Shown here: in pieces, positions 28,541 to 35,838 of the stretch
Layout: the number at the start of each line of letters is the position of its first letter
Position numbering within the stretch: the first letter of the stretch is position 1
NCBI GenBank assembly: GCA_030153935.1
Contig: JASKKX010000014.1
Span: 1 to 35,838, forward strand
DNA length: 35,838 nt
Direction of reading: 5' to 3'
From: Verrucomicrobiota bacterium
GTDB taxonomy: Bacteria > Verrucomicrobiota > Kiritimatiellia > Kiritimatiellales > Tichowtungiaceae
Notes under the pieces: model-generated
Databases searched by the model: none
Seen by the model: only the letters and a program-made list of their open reading frames with translations
What the model was told of the DNA's origin: nothing
Made by a program: the position numbers and the translations under genes

Positions 28541-29362
28541 TCAGCTCACCCCCCCCGACAACGCGTTCCGGATCTGCATCAGCCGCTGGTCATATTCCTG
28601 CGGCGTCACCAGATAGGGGTGGCATCGCTTCCCGGAAAGCTCCTCGGCACGGCGCATCAGGTCGGGATGGGGATTGAGCACGGCCAGCATCAGATCCCCT
28701 CCCACCTGAGCAAACGGAAGTGCACCGTGATGGCTGATAAAATCCAACGGAAGCACTTCCCGGAGCTCCTCGCGCTCCTCATAGCGGCTCAAAGCCATCA
28801 CCGGAACCCGCTTCTTCCAACAGAGATGGGTCATCAGCCGGTCAAAACGGCTGAAGTTTCGATCCTGCAGGATGTGCAGTGCCGACACCGGAACACTCCC
28901 CTCCCGCGACGACAATTCGGTGAGATCGTGCAGCAGGTTGGAATATTCCTCCTGCGAAAGGATTTCATCCTGGAACAGTTCCCAGGCCAATGCCATTTCA
29001 GATTCGATTCCTGTCGCCCGTCCAGGCGGCGGCTGAACCGGCCCGGCCGGTTCATTCATCAGTTCCACCACCATCTGCAGCTCCTGAAGACGATCCATAC
29101 GCTTCTGAACCTCCGGCATCTCATCGAGAATCGACGCATACTGATTCAGTACGAAACGGATCATTTCCATGTTCTGTGTTGCGCGCGCCTGGTCATCCAT
29201 CTGCGTCAGGCAGTCAAACGCCTTTTCCGGAAGTTCCAGCTTGAGATGGGTTTCATACAGCGCGCGCAGCGTGAAAAAATCGTCAGGCATCACTTCAAGA
29301 ATCTGCTGAAGCATCTCGGCCGTCTGCTGAAGGGCCTCTCTGGAATCAGTCGCCTCGCTCAT
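28541..29362 (-). CDS. Stand-alone GspE/MshE N-terminal-domain-like protein with helical N-terminal half
   Basis: C-terminal LPLDFISHHGALPFAQVGGDLMLAVLNPHPDLMRRAEELSGKRCHPYLVTPQEYDQRLMQI matches the T2SSE_N/MshEN pattern (I/L..A...LPL...G..L.VA..DP). No ATPase domain. Start 29362 preceded by aggagagagg. Confidence 0.65.
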   Translation of the reverse strand: MSEATDSREALQQTAEMLQQILEVMPDDFFTLRALYETHLKLELPEKAFDCLTQMDDQARATQNMEMIRFVLNQYASILDEMPEVQKRMDRLQELQMVVELMNEPAGPVQPPPGRATGIESEMALAWELFQDEILSQEEYSNLLHDLTELSSREGSVPVSALHILQDRNFSRFDRLMTHLCWKKRVPVMALSRYEEREELREVLPLDFISHHGALPFAQVGGDLMLAVLNPHPDLMRRAEELSGKRCHPYLVTPQEYDQRLMQIRNALSGGVS

Positions 29363-29578
29363 AACCTCTCTCCTTTTATTAAACTCTGGCCAGAGCGGAG
29401 CAGGATTTGTGCCGTGCGGCATATTCTCTTTTTCCAGGATATTGGAAAAAGATTCTCATTTTTTACAAAGGATGGGGAAACCGGCGGCGGCAAAAACCCG
29501 GCAACGGCCGCTGTTTTCCCGCTCCGGCCCTCTCCAGGCTTGTTTCCATGCTTTGAAAAGCCTACCGTCCATTGTCCC

Positions 29579-29593
29579 TGGCACTGTTTATGC
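29579..29593 (+). promoter_or_regulatory. Candidate sigma-54 promoter upstream of pilB (TGGCAC-TGTTT-ATGC)
   Basis: GG (29580-81) and GC (29592-93) at the required 12-bp offset; -24 element is perfect TGGCAC, -12 is ATGC. Confidence 0.45.
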
Positions 29594-29615
29594 TTTATTC
29601 TCTGTCGAATAAACG

Positions 29616-31328
29616 ATGATGAGTGATCACACCTACAGAACGCTTATGGAAGTTCTATCCGCCCGGTTTCCGGTTTCAACGGAAGCTCTGAGCGCGGCAC
29701 AGGCGGAGGCGGAAAAAAGCGGAAACCCGCTTGAGGAGGTGCTGGTTGAGCAGGGAACGGTGCCTGCGGAAACGATGCTGCTGGCCAAAGCGGACTATCT
29801 GGAGATGACTCCGGTCAGCCTGGATGGGTTCAGTCCTGACAGTTCGCTTGTGGAACTGCTGCCGCGCTCCACCTGGATTCAGCTCAAGATGCTGCCGCTG
29901 TGTAAAACCGGCAAACTGCTCACTGTGGCGGTCGCCGATCCCTTCAATATTATGGGCATCGAAAATCTGAAGACCCAGATCGATTATCAGGTATTCCCCG
30001 TTATCGCCGACGCCAGGGATCTCCTCAGCTCGCTGGAGGGCGCCGCAAAGGAGTCTTCGGTTGCACTGGAAGATATTCTCAAGGACATGGAGGACGACAG
30101 CGAACTGGAAGTCGACCAGGAGGTGGCCCATGCCGACAACCTCGATGAAATGCTCGACAGCTCCAAAGACGCCCCGGTGATTCGCATCGTCAACTCGATT
30201 CTGATTGAAGCGCTGCGCAAACAGGCCAGTGATATTCATATTGAACCGATGGAAAAGAAAATCCGCCTGCGCTACCGCGTCGATGGAGTGCTTTACGAAA
30301 ATCCCGGCCCGCCGAAGAGTGTGCAGTCGGCCATTTCATCGCGCATAAAAATCATGTCAAACCTCGATATCGCGGAGCGGCGCATTCCGCAGGACGGGCG
30401 CTTTAAGATCAAGGCGCTCGGCAAAGAAGTGGATCTGCGGGTAAGTTATCTGCCGACGGTGCACGGCGAGAAAATCGTGATGCGTATTCTCGACAAAAGC
30501 GCCCTCGCTCCAAGCCTGGAAGCTCTCGGACTGGAACAGAAGGCCTTGGAAGATCTGCACTATGCCATCCGCAAGCCGCATGGCATGATGCTGGTGACCG
30601 GACCGACCGGTTCCGGAAAAACCACAACGCTCTATTCAGCTCTTCAGGAACTGAATAAAGAGGACGTGAACATCATTACGGTAGAAGATCCGGTGGAATA
30701 TCAGCTCGGCGGAATCAACCAGGTTCAGGCCCGGCCCGAGGTCGGATTGACCTTCGCCTCCGGTCTGCGTTCGATCCTGCGCCAGGATCCGGACATTGTG
30801 ATGATCGGGGAAATCCGCGACCAGGAAACGGCTTCGATTGCAGTGCAGGCGGCGCTGACCGGACATCTGGTGCTGAGCACCCTGCACACCAATGACGCCG
30901 CCGGGGCTATTGCCCGTATGGCTTATATGGGCATTGAGCCGTTTCTGCTCTCTTCCTCGCTGGTGATGACCCAGGCGCAGCGGCTCTTCCGCAAACTCTG
31001 CCCCGTCTGCAAACAGCAGATCACCCTGCCGGAAAAAGTCCTGCGACGAAACCACCTCGACCCGGATCAGTTTAAAGAAGTGACCTTTTTCGCCGCGAAA
31101 GGCTGCCCCAAATGCGGAGGACTCGGCTATAAAGGCCGCGGTGCGCTCATGGAAATTCTGCTGCTGGACGATGAAATCAAAGCAAAAATCCTTGAAACAG
31201 CGGAAGCCGGCGCGCTGCGCGAACTGGCGGTGCGCAACGGCATGAAAACCCTGCGTGAAACCGGGCTGGCCAAAGTGCGCGAAGGACTGACGACCGTCGA
31301 TGAGATTTTGCGGGTAACAACAGAATAA
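29616..31328 (+). CDS. pilB: PilB/GspE-like type IV pilus extension ATPase
   Basis: MshEN-like N-terminus, ASDIHIEPMEKKIRLRYRVDGVL, GPTGSGKTTTLYSALQELN, EDPVEYQLGGINQVQ, RQDPDIVMIGEIRDQETASIAVQAALTGHLVLSTLHTNDA, Cys pairs CPVCKQQ and CPKCGGLGYKGR. Confidence 0.95.
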   Translation: MMSDHTYRTLMEVLSARFPVSTEALSAAQAEAEKSGNPLEEVLVEQGTVPAETMLLAKADYLEMTPVSLDGFSPDSSLVELLPRSTWIQLKMLPLCKTGKLLTVAVADPFNIMGIENLKTQIDYQVFPVIADARDLLSSLEGAAKESSVALEDILKDMEDDSELEVDQEVAHADNLDEMLDSSKDAPVIRIVNSILIEALRKQASDIHIEPMEKKIRLRYRVDGVLYENPGPPKSVQSAISSRIKIMSNLDIAERRIPQDGRFKIKALGKEVDLRVSYLPTVHGEKIVMRILDKSALAPSLEALGLEQKALEDLHYAIRKPHGMMLVTGPTGSGKTTTLYSALQELNKEDVNIITVEDPVEYQLGGINQVQARPEVGLTFASGLRSILRQDPDIVMIGEIRDQETASIAVQAALTGHLVLSTLHTNDAAGAIARMAYMGIEPFLLSSSLVMTQAQRLFRKLCPVCKQQITLPEKVLRRNHLDPDQFKEVTFFAAKGCPKCGGLGYKGRGALMEILLLDDEIKAKILETAEAGALRELAVRNGMKTLRETGLAKVREGLTTVDEILRVTTE

Positions 31329-31339
31329 ACGGGAAAACC

Positions 31340-32425
31340 ATGGCAGCAGTGAAAAAAAAAGGGGGCCGGAGAAAAGTCAGCGGTGCGCGGAAAGTCCGGC
31401 TCAAGGAGCTCCCTATCTATACCCGGCAGCTGGCGGCAATGCTCTCTTCCGGCATGCCGCTGGTGCAGTCAATCACAGCACTCGAAGAGCAGACCGAGAA
31501 CAAAAACTTTCGCGGAGTGCTCACCGGTGTGCGCACGGATGTTGAAGGGGGCGCCATGTATTCCGATTCGCTGGGGAAATATCCGCAGGTATTCGATGAA
31601 CTCTATGTGAATATGATGCGGGCCGGCGAAACCGGAGGAATGCTCGCCGAAACCTGTGATCGCGTCGCCGTATTTCTGGAAGAATCAAACCGCCTGCGCT
31701 CAAAGGTAAAGTCAGCCATGATGTATCCAACGGTGGTGATCTGCGTGGCGGTGATCATTTCGATCGGGCTGATCGTCTTTATTGTCCCGACGTTTGCCAG
31801 TATGTTTGCCGGCTTTGGCGCCGATCTGCCCGGGCCGACCCAACTGCTGCTCGATATCAGCAACTTCATCCGCAGCTACTGGTATATTGTGGTCGCGACA
31901 ATTGCGGCGGCGGTATACAGCCTGCGCCGTTATGTCCGGACGGAAAAAGGCGGCTTTGCGCTGGATCTGTTCCGCCTGCGTTTTCCCTTGCTCGGCAAAC
32001 TGGTACGCAAAATCGCAATCACCCGTTTCGCTTCCACCTTCGCCCAGCTGCTGTCCAGCGGAGTGCCGATTATTCAGGCCATGAGTATTGTCGGCGTGGC
32101 GACCGGCAACAAGGTGATCGGTAAAGCCATCCTCGATGCCCGCGCCAGTGTCGAACAGGGCAACACGGTTTCGGCCACACTGAAAGGTAATAAAGAATTT
32201 CCCAGCATGCTGATTCACATGCTGTCGGCCGGCGAGCAGACCGGTAAAATGGAAGAGATGCTCAGTAAGCTGGCTCAGTTCTATCAGGAGGAAGTCAACA
32301 CCCTGCTTGAAGGACTCACCTCCATGCTTGAGCCGCTGCTGATGGTGGTGATTGGAGTGATGATCGGCGGAATCGTACTGGCCATGTTTATGCCGATTTT
32401 CAAGATGACCGAAGTGGCAATATAG
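31340..32425 (+). CDS. pilC: PilC/GspF-like inner-membrane platform protein
   Basis: LPIYTRQLAAMLSSGMPLVQSITALEEQ, VNMMRAGETGGMLAETCDRVAVFLEE, FASTFAQLLSSGVPIIQAMSIV, MLSAGEQTGKMEEMLSKLAQFYQEEV. Confidence 0.95.
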   Translation: MAAVKKKGGRRKVSGARKVRLKELPIYTRQLAAMLSSGMPLVQSITALEEQTENKNFRGVLTGVRTDVEGGAMYSDSLGKYPQVFDELYVNMMRAGETGGMLAETCDRVAVFLEESNRLRSKVKSAMMYPTVVICVAVIISIGLIVFIVPTFASMFAGFGADLPGPTQLLLDISNFIRSYWYIVVATIAAAVYSLRRYVRTEKGGFALDLFRLRFPLLGKLVRKIAITRFASTFAQLLSSGVPIIQAMSIVGVATGNKVIGKAILDARASVEQGNTVSATLKGNKEFPSMLIHMLSAGEQTGKMEEMLSKLAQFYQEEVNTLLEGLTSMLEPLLMVVIGVMIGGIVLAMFMPIFKMTEVAI

Positions 32426-32436
32426 GAATCATCACG

Positions 32437-33711
32437 ATGAATACAATCTCGCCGGACAGGGAATCGCGCGCTGTTTCGTGGGCGGTTATGATGGGGCTTC
32501 TCGGGGGGCGGCTGGCCATCATCAGTGGATTTCTGATCGTTCTTTCCTTTGTGCTCAAACACGACAGCATCGCATTCTATGCATTCATGGCTTTCTCCTA
32601 TATCATTACGATCCCCTATTCCCTCTGGATGCGAAACCAGGAGAAGATGCGCCAGCTCGCGCCGCTTCAGTTCCTGGTGGATCTCGTGTTCGTTTCCGGA
32701 CTGGTCTATTTTACCGACGGCATCGGCAACGACTTTCTGATTCTGCTCTACCCGCTGATCATCCTTTCGGCGGGGATCATCCTTCCGCTCCGGCAGACGG
32801 TTCAGATCACCGTGCTGGCGATTATCTCCTATACACTGGTGATTCTGCTGATGTCGCAGAACATTCTGGTTCACTATCCCGCATCCGGCACGGCTCCGTC
32901 CTTTCGGGATATGCCGGGGGCCATGGCACTGCGTCTTTCTGTTTTCATTTTCTTCGGGATCGCCAGCGCATATGTTTCACGCCGTTGCGATTATATCAGT
33001 AAAAAAGAAAAACAGTTCCGGGACATCACGCAGATTATTTTTAAGAATGTTAAAACCGGCCTGCTGCTGCTGGATGAGAACGATCAGATTCTGATGGCCA
33101 ACGGCCGTGCCTGCATCCTGCTGGGACGCGACGAGCCGGAATTGATCGGAAAAGCACTTGCCTCGGTTCATCTCAAGCCTTCTGAAGTCAAAAACGGCGA
33201 CCCCGATCTGTGCGGCGCGGCCGATTATTTCTATCGTGCTGACGGCTCTGTATTCCCTGTGGGGATCGAAGAGGCCCGTCTTACCCTGCCCTCCGAGGCG
33301 GTTCCGAATGCCCGCGCCGTGACAAACGGGATGGTGGACGCACGCATCCTCAACTTTAACGACCTCTCGTCTTTCATCCGGCTGCAGAAACAGAACCGTC
33401 AGCTTGAACGGATCCATGCCGCCGCGAACATGGCCAAAGAGATCGCACAACAGATCCGCACTCCGCTCACCGGAATCTCCTGTGCGATTCAGCTTCTGCG
33501 GTTCGATCTGACATCCGAAATCGAAAAGAAACCTATAGAAGAGCGGGAAGAACTCTATCGTCAAATCGTTGAAGAATCCATTCGGATGGATAAAGTCATC
33601 CAGAACTTTCTCAATTATGCCGAATTTTCCTCGCAAGACGTCCGGGATCTGATTCAAATGGATATCGACCAGAAAGTATCGCGCGATTCACAAATCGGAA
33701 AAAAAGACTGA
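32437..33711 (+). CDS. PilS-like membrane sensor protein with degenerate HisKA region and no HATPase domain
   Basis: Multi-TM N-terminus, PAS-like middle (VKTGLLLLDENDQILMANGRACILLGRDEPELIGK), then AANMAKEIAQQIRTPLTGISCAIQLLRFDL...IVEESIRMDKVIQNFLNYAEF and a stop at 33711. Confidence 0.8.
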   Translation: MNTISPDRESRAVSWAVMMGLLGGRLAIISGFLIVLSFVLKHDSIAFYAFMAFSYIITIPYSLWMRNQEKMRQLAPLQFLVDLVFVSGLVYFTDGIGNDFLILLYPLIILSAGIILPLRQTVQITVLAIISYTLVILLMSQNILVHYPASGTAPSFRDMPGAMALRLSVFIFFGIASAYVSRRCDYISKKEKQFRDITQIIFKNVKTGLLLLDENDQILMANGRACILLGRDEPELIGKALASVHLKPSEVKNGDPDLCGAADYFYRADGSVFPVGIEEARLTLPSEAVPNARAVTNGMVDARILNFNDLSSFIRLQKQNRQLERIHAAANMAKEIAQQIRTPLTGISCAIQLLRFDLTSEIEKKPIEEREELYRQIVEESIRMDKVIQNFLNYAEFSSQDVRDLIQMDIDQKVSRDSQIGKKD

Positions 33712-33849
33712 GGGATTCTTCCGCCCGGTTTTGTACGGCTTTCCAGGAAAAAATATCCTCCTGATCCCAGGAAAAAAATCGTTGGACTGTATTTCTCGAA
33801 AATGATAATTTTTCGGTGCATTTTCAAAAATAAGAATCGGAACTAATTT

Positions 33850-35226
33850 ATGCCGCGAATTCTCATCGTAGACGACGAACCGACGATCCTGAACCTTCTC
33901 AATAAAATTCTTGTCGGGCAGAACTATGAAGTAATTCCCGCCAGCAGCGGTGAAAAGGCGATCGAGCTTCTTGAAACGGAAAAATTCGATTTAATGATTT
34001 CGGATATCAACATGGCTCCGATCGACGGGATGGAGCTGCTGCATAAAGCGACATCCTCTTATCCCGACATGGGGGTCATCATCCTCACGGCCTACGGCAC
34101 CGTCGCCACGGCAGTGGAAGCCATGAAACAGGGGGCATTCGACTATATCACCAAACCGTTCAAACTCGATGAACTGGTTCTCACCACCCGGCGGGCCCTG
34201 GAATATTATAACGCCATCAGTGAAAACAAAGACCTTAAAGCACGACTGGAACACAAAGAGCATCTCGAAGGTATTGTGGCCGAGAGTCCGGGAATGCGTA
34301 AAGTCTGCGACATGATTGAACGCGTGGCCCCGACCACCACCACGGTTCTTGTCTATGGGGAAAGCGGGACGGGGAAAGAGCTGATCGCCCGCGCCCTGCA
34401 CCGCTACAGTCCGCGCAAAGACGAAACCTTCATGGCCATCAACTGCGCCGCGCTGCCCGCCCCGCTGATGGAATCCGAACTGTTCGGCTATGTTAAAGGC
34501 GCGTTCACCGGGGCGAATGCCACCAAGCAGGGACTCTTCGAAACCGCACACAGCGGCACCCTGTTTCTGGATGAAATCGGCTCCATGCCGCTCGAAGTCC
34601 AGTCCAAACTCCTGCGGGTCCTGCAGGACAAACAGATCCGTAAAGTCGGCGGCTCCGACCACACCGAAGTGGATCTCCGCATCATTGCCGCCACCAACGA
34701 AAAACTTGAAACGCTGATTGAGCAGGGCCGGTTTCGCGAAGACCTTTATTACCGCCTCAGTGTCATCAGCATTGACATCCCGCCGCTGCGCAAGCGACCC
34801 GAAGACCTCCTGCCGCTGATCGACTATATTCTGCGGCGCGAACTCGGCCCGGACGCCGACCTGCCGTCGATCGATCACGAAGCGCAGAGCATTCTCGACA
34901 ACTACAACTGGCCTGGAAACGTCCGCGAACTGGAGAACGCCATTCAGCATGCGCTGACGTTTGCCCGGCAGGGAATGATCACCAAAGATACCTTGCCGGC
35001 CAAAATTGTCGGGACGGTCGAAGAGGGGATCCGGTCCGGGATCATCACCAGCCGGCACGACCGGTTCAAGGGGAAATCCCTGAAAGCTTTTCTGCACGAA
35101 AGAGAACGGGAATTTCTCCAGCGAACCATTGAAGACATGCATGGCGACAAGGAAAAAGCCGCCAATGAACTGGGGATCAGTCTGGCCACCCTGTACCGGA
35201 AACTGCCCCCGAAAGAGAAAAATTGA
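33850..35226 (+). CDS. NtrC/PilR-like sigma-54-dependent response regulator
   Basis: Receiver ILIVDDEPTILNLL...DLMISDINMAPIDGMELL...FDYITKPF; AAA+ GESGTGKELIARALH, ESELFGYVKGAFTGA, GTLFLDEIGSMPLEVQSKLLRVLQ; C-terminal HTH KEKAANELGISLATLYRKL. Confidence 0.95.
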   Translation: MPRILIVDDEPTILNLLNKILVGQNYEVIPASSGEKAIELLETEKFDLMISDINMAPIDGMELLHKATSSYPDMGVIILTAYGTVATAVEAMKQGAFDYITKPFKLDELVLTTRRALEYYNAISENKDLKARLEHKEHLEGIVAESPGMRKVCDMIERVAPTTTTVLVYGESGTGKELIARALHRYSPRKDETFMAINCAALPAPLMESELFGYVKGAFTGANATKQGLFETAHSGTLFLDEIGSMPLEVQSKLLRVLQDKQIRKVGGSDHTEVDLRIIAATNEKLETLIEQGRFREDLYYRLSVISIDIPPLRKRPEDLLPLIDYILRRELGPDADLPSIDHEAQSILDNYNWPGNVRELENAIQHALTFARQGMITKDTLPAKIVGTVEEGIRSGIITSRHDRFKGKSLKAFLHEREREFLQRTIEDMHGDKEKAANELGISLATLYRKLPPKEKN

Positions 35227-35271
35227 AAGACCATCTCTTTTCCTGACACTTTCCGACTGCCAGACAAAAGT

Positions 35272-35288
35272 TTGGCGCGATTGTTGCT
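35272..35288 (+). promoter_or_regulatory. Sigma-54 (-24/-12) promoter of the pilin gene: TTGGCGCG-ATTG-TTGCT
   Basis: One mismatch to the TTGGCACG-N4-TTGCT consensus; GG at 35274-75 and GC at 35286-87, 12 bp apart; 94 bp upstream of the pilin ATG and directly downstream of a sigma-54 activator gene. Confidence 0.72.
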
Positions 35289-35381
35289 CCCCTTCTGATA
35301 CCTGAACACCGGCACACAGCAAGCGGACCGCCTGACACGAAATGAACAGCCGGTCATTAAAAATAAATAAGGAAATAAAAA

Positions 35382-35729
35382 ATGAAAAAAACAAATAAGA
35401 AAACCAAAAAGGGGTTCACCCTGGTTGAAATCATGATCGTCGTGGCCATCATCGGCCTGCTGGCCGCCATCGGCGTGCCATCCGTTATGAACGCTTATTC
35501 CAACGCGCAGGAAAAAACCAGAATGCGCAATATTGCGGATATCGAAAAAGCCAAAGCCATGATGCTTCTGCCTGAGGATGCCGGAGGACTGGGTTATACT
35601 ACTAACGACACTGTTGACTCGACTAACATAATCAAGATGCTGAACATCGACGATTATTCAAAAATCGAAAAAGTGGGATCAGAAACGCTTGACCTTGGTG
35701 ACTTTAGTACAAGAGCTGAATACAAATAA
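35382..35729 (+). CDS. Type IV pilin/prepilin-type protein
   Basis: MKKTNKKTKKGFTLVEIMIVVAIIGLLAAIGVPSVMNAYSNAQEKTRMRNIADIEKAKAMM: classical K/G|FTLVE prepilin peptidase site and hydrophobic helix. Confidence 0.93.
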   Translation: MKKTNKKTKKGFTLVEIMIVVAIIGLLAAIGVPSVMNAYSNAQEKTRMRNIADIEKAKAMMLLPEDAGGLGYTTNDTVDSTNIIKMLNIDDYSKIEKVGSETLDLGDFSTRAEYK

Positions 35730-35745
35730 ATCTGATTACACAGAC

Positions 35746-35783
35746 AAAAAATCCCCGGTCTGTTAAATGTCCGGGGATTTTTT
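35746..35783 (+). terminator. Rho-independent terminator after the pilin gene
   Basis: AAAAAATCCCCGG - tctgttaaatgt - CCGGGGATTTTTT: perfect 13-bp inverted repeat with T-run, 17 bp past the stop codon. Confidence 0.92.
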
Positions 35784-35838
35784 ATGGAACAACAGCTGAT
35801 ATTCAATCAGTCCCCTGGAGTTGATGATGAAAAAGGCC

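Noticed and set aside
33991-35394. Minus-strand 467-aa ORF opposite the PilR-like gene
   Set aside because: Shadow ORF of a clearly conserved NtrC-family regulator.
1-35838. CRISPR arrays, rRNA genes or prophage modules
   Set aside because: No regularly spaced direct repeats, rRNA-like sequence or phage structural/lysis genes were seen on reading the window.

Overview
The window looks like a chromosomal segment from a Kiritimatiellota/Verrucomicrobia-like (PVC) bacterium; this placement is inferred from overall gene content (a PEP-CTERM protein, a pilin/secretin locus, a lysine-rich RpoD). It has three parts. (1) About 1-11.2 kb is housekeeping and carbohydrate metabolism: rsmB-like methyltransferase, a tandem NDK-domain protein, an aspartate/aromatic aminotransferase, a fused sucrose-phosphate synthase/phosphatase overlapping a GH13_18 sucrose phosphorylase-like gene, a CPBP/CAAX-type membrane protease, and a cupin sugar isomerase-like gene overlapping a mannitol dehydrogenase-like gene. 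(2) About 11.2-16.6 kb is an accessory, decaying region: a MarR regulator and an ArsP/UPF0718 permease with matching palindromic operators, a frameshifted Cys-containing small ORF, an attC-like element, remnants of a flavin reductase, a PEGA-type protein and OpgH/MdoH, an intact CorA transporter and a PEP-CTERM protein. (3) About 16.7-35.8 kb holds rpoD and a large type IV pilus/type II secretion hybrid locus: pilT with a TPR tail, a compact minus-strand secretin/pilMNO-like/minor pseudopilin operon, then pilB, pilC, a degenerate PilS-like kinase, an NtrC/PilR-like regulator and a pilin behind a near-consensus sigma-54 promoter. The most notable points are the sensor kinase that lacks both its phospho-accepting His and any ATPase domain, the paired MarR operators (one overlapping a -35 box), the A7-tract frameshift, the attC-like site, and the previously unannotatable gene remnants, especially opgH. 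All family calls come from reading motifs, not from database searches.
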